A DNA stretch of 34,497 nt from assembly GCA_024281115.1 (NCBI GenBank), contig JAMXLI010000278.1, positions 1 through 34,497 on the forward strand. Reading direction: 5' to 3'. The notes beneath the pieces are model-generated. The model worked only from the letters and a program-made list of their open reading frames with translations, searched no databases and was not told the DNA's origin. This DNA is from Terriglobales bacterium (GTDB lineage: Bacteria; Acidobacteriota; Terriglobia; Terriglobales; Acidobacteriaceae). The position numbers and the translations under genes were made by a program. Positions 32,101-34,497 of this stretch are shown here, one piece after another (positions within the stretch are counted from its first letter, which is position 1; the number at the start of each line of letters is the position of its first letter).

Positions 32101-32837
32101 ACGACTCCTCTTCCGGCGGCCAGTTCGGCGACGCTGGAATCCTGGACGCTTATCACCCTTCGGCGTTCCGGGCCTCCTCCAATTTCGATCAGCGGCATTT
32201 GCTCAACATCAGCTACGTCTACGACCTGCCCTTCTTCCGCAGCCCGGGCCTGGCGCACACCCTGCTGGGCGGCTGGCAGTACTCCGGCATCACCACCTGG
32301 CAGACGGGCGCGCCGTTCAGCGTGTACAACAACACACAATTTGCCGACAATGCCGGGTTGGGCAACGGCGTTGCCTCGGCGGCGGGGCAGTCCTACGCCG
32401 ACCTGATCGGCGACCCGCGCGCCAACATTACGCAGGTCCCGGTCGAGGGCGCCGGCCCGCTGGTCTATAACCCGGCGGCCTTTGCGGCTCCGCGCGGCCT
32501 CACGCTCGGCGATTCCGGTCGCAATATACTGCGCAACCCCAGGCACACGAACTTCGACATGGCGCTGTTCAAGCATTTCGCCATCCGCGAGAGTGCGGGC
32601 CTGGAGTTCCGCGCCGAGGCCTTCAACATCTTCAATCACACGTCGTTCGGCCCCTTGGCCGGCGATGCCGGTTCAGCCGCGGGCAACGGATTCTCCTCGG
32701 GCACTGCGACCTTCAGCTGCTACGGCGGTCCGGCCAACTCCTCTGGAGACCCATCGTGCCTCTCCAACAACTTCCTGCACACAGCGACGGCCTACAATGC
32801 GCGTATTCTGCAATTGGGCCTGAAACTGCTGTTCTAG
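29196..32837 (+). CDS. TonB-dependent receptor with carboxypeptidase-regulatory-like N-terminal domain (acidobacterial Oar-like type)
   Basis: 1213 aa from the ATG at 29196, with AAAGGAG eight bases upstream; the GTG just before it and the 49-residue track extension are rejected. Signal peptide MKSAMGWGAACLSVLLVSLPLMAQ. Residues ~27-105 are a CarboxypepD_reg-like beta-sandwich (SLTGTVRDPSGANVANAQVKV, GDWLVPALPPGSYNLDISAPGFK). The plug (~125-245) includes LQLNGRSFTQLVTLTPGVSNQ and ISEFRVLTSNYGAQYGRNGSGTVETEIKSGT. The remaining ~950 residues are a 22-stranded-type barrel (VEPYFQDDWRVNDRLTLNLGLR, AIRGGYGIFFEHTNGN, LTLSYVGSKGTHLGRQ), ending LQLGLKLLF. It imports a large or scarce ligand across the outer membrane with TonB energy. 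The shared operator with the NagB-II-like gene points to amino-sugar oligomers (inference). Confidence 0.94.
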   Translation: MKSAMGWGAACLSVLLVSLPLMAQDTASLTGTVRDPSGANVANAQVKVSSPERGIQRATVSNDTGDWLVPALPPGSYNLDISAPGFKEYHAAGIVLRVAQKARADAALQVGSTATEVTVQGTNVAQVETQSSELAGTVTGKEITQLQLNGRSFTQLVTLTPGVSNQTGQLEGQVGITANVSFSVNGGRTEYNNWELDGGDNMDNGSNTSLNVYPSVDAISEFRVLTSNYGAQYGRNGSGTVETEIKSGTSRFHGSAYEFVRNDAFNARNFFQSEVPPYKKNDWGYTVGGPVYIPGVYNTDKQKTFFFFSEEWRRDRVPGQTFSQPVPSVAERSGNFSDLCPNPTTGSFLDCPINPATNTFFPGNQVPVDPAAGALLGMIPEPNSGVPGNEVYNAAPPQPTNWREELFRIDHNFNSRFRGMFHYIHDSWDTVTATPLWTNAGSFPSVQTNFIGPAVSMVARLTATASPTLLNEFVMSYTTDHITLQSTGTPDPNAWKRPAGLPMGALFNNGFGGKLPGFSVGGNAVYGSGGFGQDPGYIPNGLYNSNPTYTLRDNVSKSLGRHNLQFGAYAVFAQKNELSGNDPSINGFLTFDTGSTVSTGNAFADLLTGRISSFQQQSSQPKYYNRYKIVEPYFQDDWRVNDRLTLNLGLRLSLFGTYRERYHQAFNFDPRAWDPARAPLVDADGSVTGVEGALIPGTGAQFNGIVQCGVNGVPAGCMTGHLFNPAPRVGFAFDPKGNGKTAIRGGYGIFFEHTNGNEANSEALENSPPLVQSPTQFNILGYANIGGSASGQPLAFPANIISIPTKAIWPYYQQWHLDLQHELVRNTVLTLSYVGSKGTHLGRQVDMNQIPLVPLSANPYKPGEPIGGNIDPTTGSPSHDDCGTGMTPSGVLVPGYNPTGLPTPGTPGMNLFIACGNDPNPFRPFRGYGDIRRLDDAASSTYQAFQASARHNVGGLQLSVAYSYSHAIDDSSSGGQFGDAGILDAYHPSAFRASSNFDQRHLLNISYVYDLPFFRSPGLAHTLLGGWQYSGITTWQTGAPFSVYNNTQFADNAGLGNGVASAAGQSYADLIGDPRANITQVPVEGAGPLVYNPAAFAAPRGLTLGDSGRNILRNPRHTNFDMALFKHFAIRESAGLEFRAEAFNIFNHTSFGPLAGDAGSAAGNGFSSGTATFSCYGGPANSSGDPSCLSNNFLHTATAYNARILQLGLKLLF

Positions 32838-32847
32838 AACCCACGAA

Positions 32848-32879
32848 GGCCCGGCCCGCATAGGCCGGGTCTTTTCTTT
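32848..32879 (+). terminator. Intrinsic terminator after the TonB receptor
   Basis: GGCCCGGCC and GGCCGGGTC (with one G-T pair) form a 9-bp stem around CGCATA, followed by TTTTCTTT. It lies ten bases after the stop. Confidence 0.9.
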
Positions 32880-32922
32880 CCTGAGCGCGGTTTCCATCCT
32901 TGCCGGGCTTCTTGCCATCTGA

Positions 32923-33351
32923 ATGACGGTGAGTCCAGGGCTGCAGATCGTCTGGCTGATGGTGATGGCCATTCCCATCGCCTGCATCAGCTGGACGGTC
33001 ACGCATGAAGACATTTTTCGCGAGCCCCGCGAGTACTGTGCCCAGCGCAGCCGCAGCGCGAGCAGCGTCTTCACCCGCAAGTGCTTTTACCTGTTTACCT
33101 GCGAATACTGTTTCAGCCACTACGTGACAGCGTTGTTTCTGGTGATCACTCGCTACAGGCTGCTCTACATGGATTGGCGTGGATACCTGATAGCGGGCTT
33201 TGCGCTCGTGTTCGTGGCGAACTTCTATATGGGTGTGTTCGGCAAGGTAAAGCTGGAGGTTCGGCGTGAGCGCGTCGAGCTCAAACAGGTGGAGCAGGAA
33301 GTGAAGCGCGAGCAGAACGGTCCCGGCGAGAACGTGCGCCCCGCGGCCTGA
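32923..33351 (+). CDS. Membrane protein with CxxC motif, unknown function
   Basis: 142 aa from an ATG at 32923. Hydrophobic segments: LQIVWLMVMAIPIACISWTV (~7-26), FSHYVTALFLVITRYRLLY (~64-82) and YLIAGFALVFVANFYMGVFG (~88-107). Between the first and second lies YCAQRSRSASSVFTRKCFYLFTCEYCFSHYV, with CEYC and two further cysteines that could bind metal or form disulfides. The C-terminus is a charged helix (VRRERVELKQVEQEVKREQN) with coiled-coil character. No family is recognised. It follows the receptor terminator and so belongs to a separate transcript. Confidence 0.65.
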   Translation: MTVSPGLQIVWLMVMAIPIACISWTVTHEDIFREPREYCAQRSRSASSVFTRKCFYLFTCEYCFSHYVTALFLVITRYRLLYMDWRGYLIAGFALVFVANFYMGVFGKVKLEVRRERVELKQVEQEVKREQNGPGENVRPAA

Positions 33352-33492
33352 AGCCGCTCCCCGCCTAACGTGCTAACGGCAGCAGACTCAGCAGAATTTC
33401 TGACTAACCCTGTCCCCCCTCGGCTTGGCGCCGCTCAGAACCGCTACAATCGCATTCTCCGAATAAAGTCTGCTGCCCACCGGAGGAGCGCG

Positions 33493-34035
33493 ATGGACCA
33501 GGACCTGCAAACCACGATGTCGCTTCTCGCCCGCACCCCGGCCGCTCTCGCCGCCCTGCTGCGCGACCTGCCGGAAGCCTGGACCCACAGCAACGAGGGC
33601 GAGGGCACCTGGAGCGCCTTTGACATCATGGGCCACCTGATTCACGGTGAACGCACGGATTGGCTGCCACGGACAAAATGGGTGCTGCAAGTGGGCGAGA
33701 GCCGCCCTTTTGAACCTTTTGATCGCACCGCGCAGGCGAGGGCCAGCCAGGGTAAGTCGCTGGCCCAGCTCTTGGATGAATTCGCCGGCTTGCGGGCCGA
33801 AAACTTGGCTGCACTGCGGGCCATGAATCTGCGTCCATCCGACCTGGAGCGGCGCGGCCTGCATCCCGCCCTGGGTACCGTCACCCTGTCGCAACTGTTG
33901 GCCACCTGGGCAGCTCACGACCTGACCCATCTGCACCAGCTGGCCCGGGTAATGGCCCACCAATATCGTGGCGCGGTGGGTCCCTGGAGCGCGTATCTGG
34001 GAGTGCTGCAGTGCGCCGGGCACAGCTCCCCTTAA
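33493..34035 (+). CDS. DinB-family four-helix-bundle protein
   Basis: 180 aa from the ATG at 33493; GGAGG six bases upstream decides this start over the track start at 33370. The expected metal-binding histidines of the DinB/YfiT-like bundle are present: IMGHLIHGERTDW in helix 2 and WAAHDLTHLHQLARV in helix 3, giving the H...HxxxH arrangement that holds nickel or zinc. WSAFDIMGHL and GTVTLSQLLATW are characteristic of the DinB_2 subgroup. Relatives include thiol-dependent transferases (bacillithiol, mycothiol) and stress proteins of unknown activity, so no substrate is assigned. Confidence 0.9.
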   Translation: MDQDLQTTMSLLARTPAALAALLRDLPEAWTHSNEGEGTWSAFDIMGHLIHGERTDWLPRTKWVLQVGESRPFEPFDRTAQARASQGKSLAQLLDEFAGLRAENLAALRAMNLRPSDLERRGLHPALGTVTLSQLLATWAAHDLTHLHQLARVMAHQYRGAVGPWSAYLGVLQCAGHSSP

Positions 34036-34104
34036 GGGATTCTCGTAACCGGCGCAGCGGCGCCGCCGCTCGGGCGTCAAGGTCCGCCGGGACTGAGCGC
34101 GGGC

Positions 34105-34497
34105 CTATAAGTTTTCGGCAAACGCGCGCAGGCGCTGTTTGAAGCTTGCCGCATCCTCCCAGAAGGCCGCGTGTCCCGCGTTCGCCATGCGGTGAACTTG
34201 AGCGTGCGGAAGGCCCCGTTTGTGCTGGTCCAGGGCGGAGATCTTGACGATCCGGTCATCCGCGCCGTGTGTAATCAGCATGGGCTTGCGCAGCCTGGGA
34301 AGCAGGTCGTCATTGTCGAAGGCGCGCGAGAACAGCGCCTGGCGGACATACGGTGGCACCCACAAGTTGTAGCCCAGCATCAGGTACAGGTCCGCGGCGG
34401 TGGGCTCCTGGACAAAGCACAGGCGCAGCAGCGCTTCCATCGCGCGCGTACTTTCTTCCACATCCGTGGCAAAGAAACCGGGCACCAGGCTCAGAAA
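34105..34497 (-). CDS. Alpha/beta hydrolase, C-terminal part, truncated by window edge
   Basis: The frame stays open to the last base, so the N-terminus with the nucleophile lies beyond the window; the track start at 34485 is only an internal GTG. What is visible is the cap domain (ALLRLCFVQEPTAADLYLML, VPPYVRQALFSRAFDNDDLL) and the last part of the core: RKPMLITHGADDRIVKI with the catalytic acid Asp, and ANAGHAAFWEDAASF with the catalytic His. This is the pattern of haloperoxidase/epoxide-hydrolase-like serine hydrolases. It converges with the DinB-family gene. Confidence 0.85.
   Translation of the reverse strand, partial: FLSLVPGFFATDVEESTRAMEALLRLCFVQEPTAADLYLMLGYNLWVPPYVRQALFSRAFDNDDLLPRLRKPMLITHGADDRIVKISALDQHKRGLPHAQVHRMANAGHAAFWEDAASFKQRLRAFAENL

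Noticed and set aside
1-34497. CRISPR arrays, transposons, integrons, tRNA or rRNA genes
   Set aside because: Searched by eye on both strands; no regularly spaced repeats, transposase motifs, T-arm-like GGTTCGAATC sequences or rRNA segments were seen.

Overview
The window is a GC-rich chromosomal segment of a free-living, Gram-negative heterotroph, most likely an acidobacterium (Terriglobia/Koribacter-like). That placement is an inference. It rests on a giant TonB-dependent receptor with an N-terminal carboxypeptidase-regulatory-like domain, a DUF5916-type outer-membrane barrel, choice-of-anchor/Ig-like/PQQ-propeller secreted proteins, many SDR enzymes, and housekeeping genes (lepA, dnaB, rpiA, tatA) scattered among unrelated short operons. 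I see no rRNA, tRNA, CRISPR array, transposase or integrase, so this is ordinary chromosome rather than an island. Most lines of the ORF track are antisense or out-of-frame shadows typical of high GC.

Layout. 1-5.3 kb: 3' end of lepA with a terminator, then dnaB on the minus strand. Next comes a 727-bp gene-free stretch that ends, on the minus strand, in a very strong intrinsic terminator and is full of stem-loops (a candidate structured RNA). A DUF5916-like outer-membrane protein follows. 5.6-8 kb: small membrane proteins, a GNAT acetyltransferase and a YqjE-like (phage-holin-fold) plus small-partner pair. 8-13.7 kb: a membrane-anchored SDR (minus), a large secreted ASH/Ig-like/PQQ-propeller protein, and rpiA translationally coupled to a second SDR. 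13.8-15.1 kb: a C-terminal-processing-protease homologue (S41) in which both catalytic positions look substituted, closed by a perfect terminator. 15.2-21.7 kb: a small helical protein, then an amino-acid permease, a secreted CocE/S15 hydrolase and a secreted TolB-like/PHP (CehA/McbA) metallohydrolase; the last two overlap by four bases. 21.7-25.3 kb: a zinc-ribbon protein, cysteine dioxygenase, tatA, a PLP-dependent decarboxylase and a 63-aa zinc-finger protein that may be leaderless. 25.4-26.6 kb: a TPR lipoprotein-like or secreted protein.

26.6-32.9 kb is the most coherent system: a GlmS-type SIS isomerase/deaminase without the glutaminase domain (NagB-II-like), a LacI-family regulator, and a TonB-dependent receptor. 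The promoters of the SIS gene and of the receptor share an 18-bp element, CGATTTAATAAANNGTTT. In the first promoter it is a perfect palindrome filling the -35/-10 spacer; in the second it lies over the predicted start site. I read this as a small amino-sugar (GlcNAc/chitooligosaccharide-like) uptake regulon with the LacI protein as local repressor. 32.9-34.5 kb: a CxxC membrane protein, a DinB-family protein and the C-terminal end of an alpha/beta hydrolase that runs off the window.
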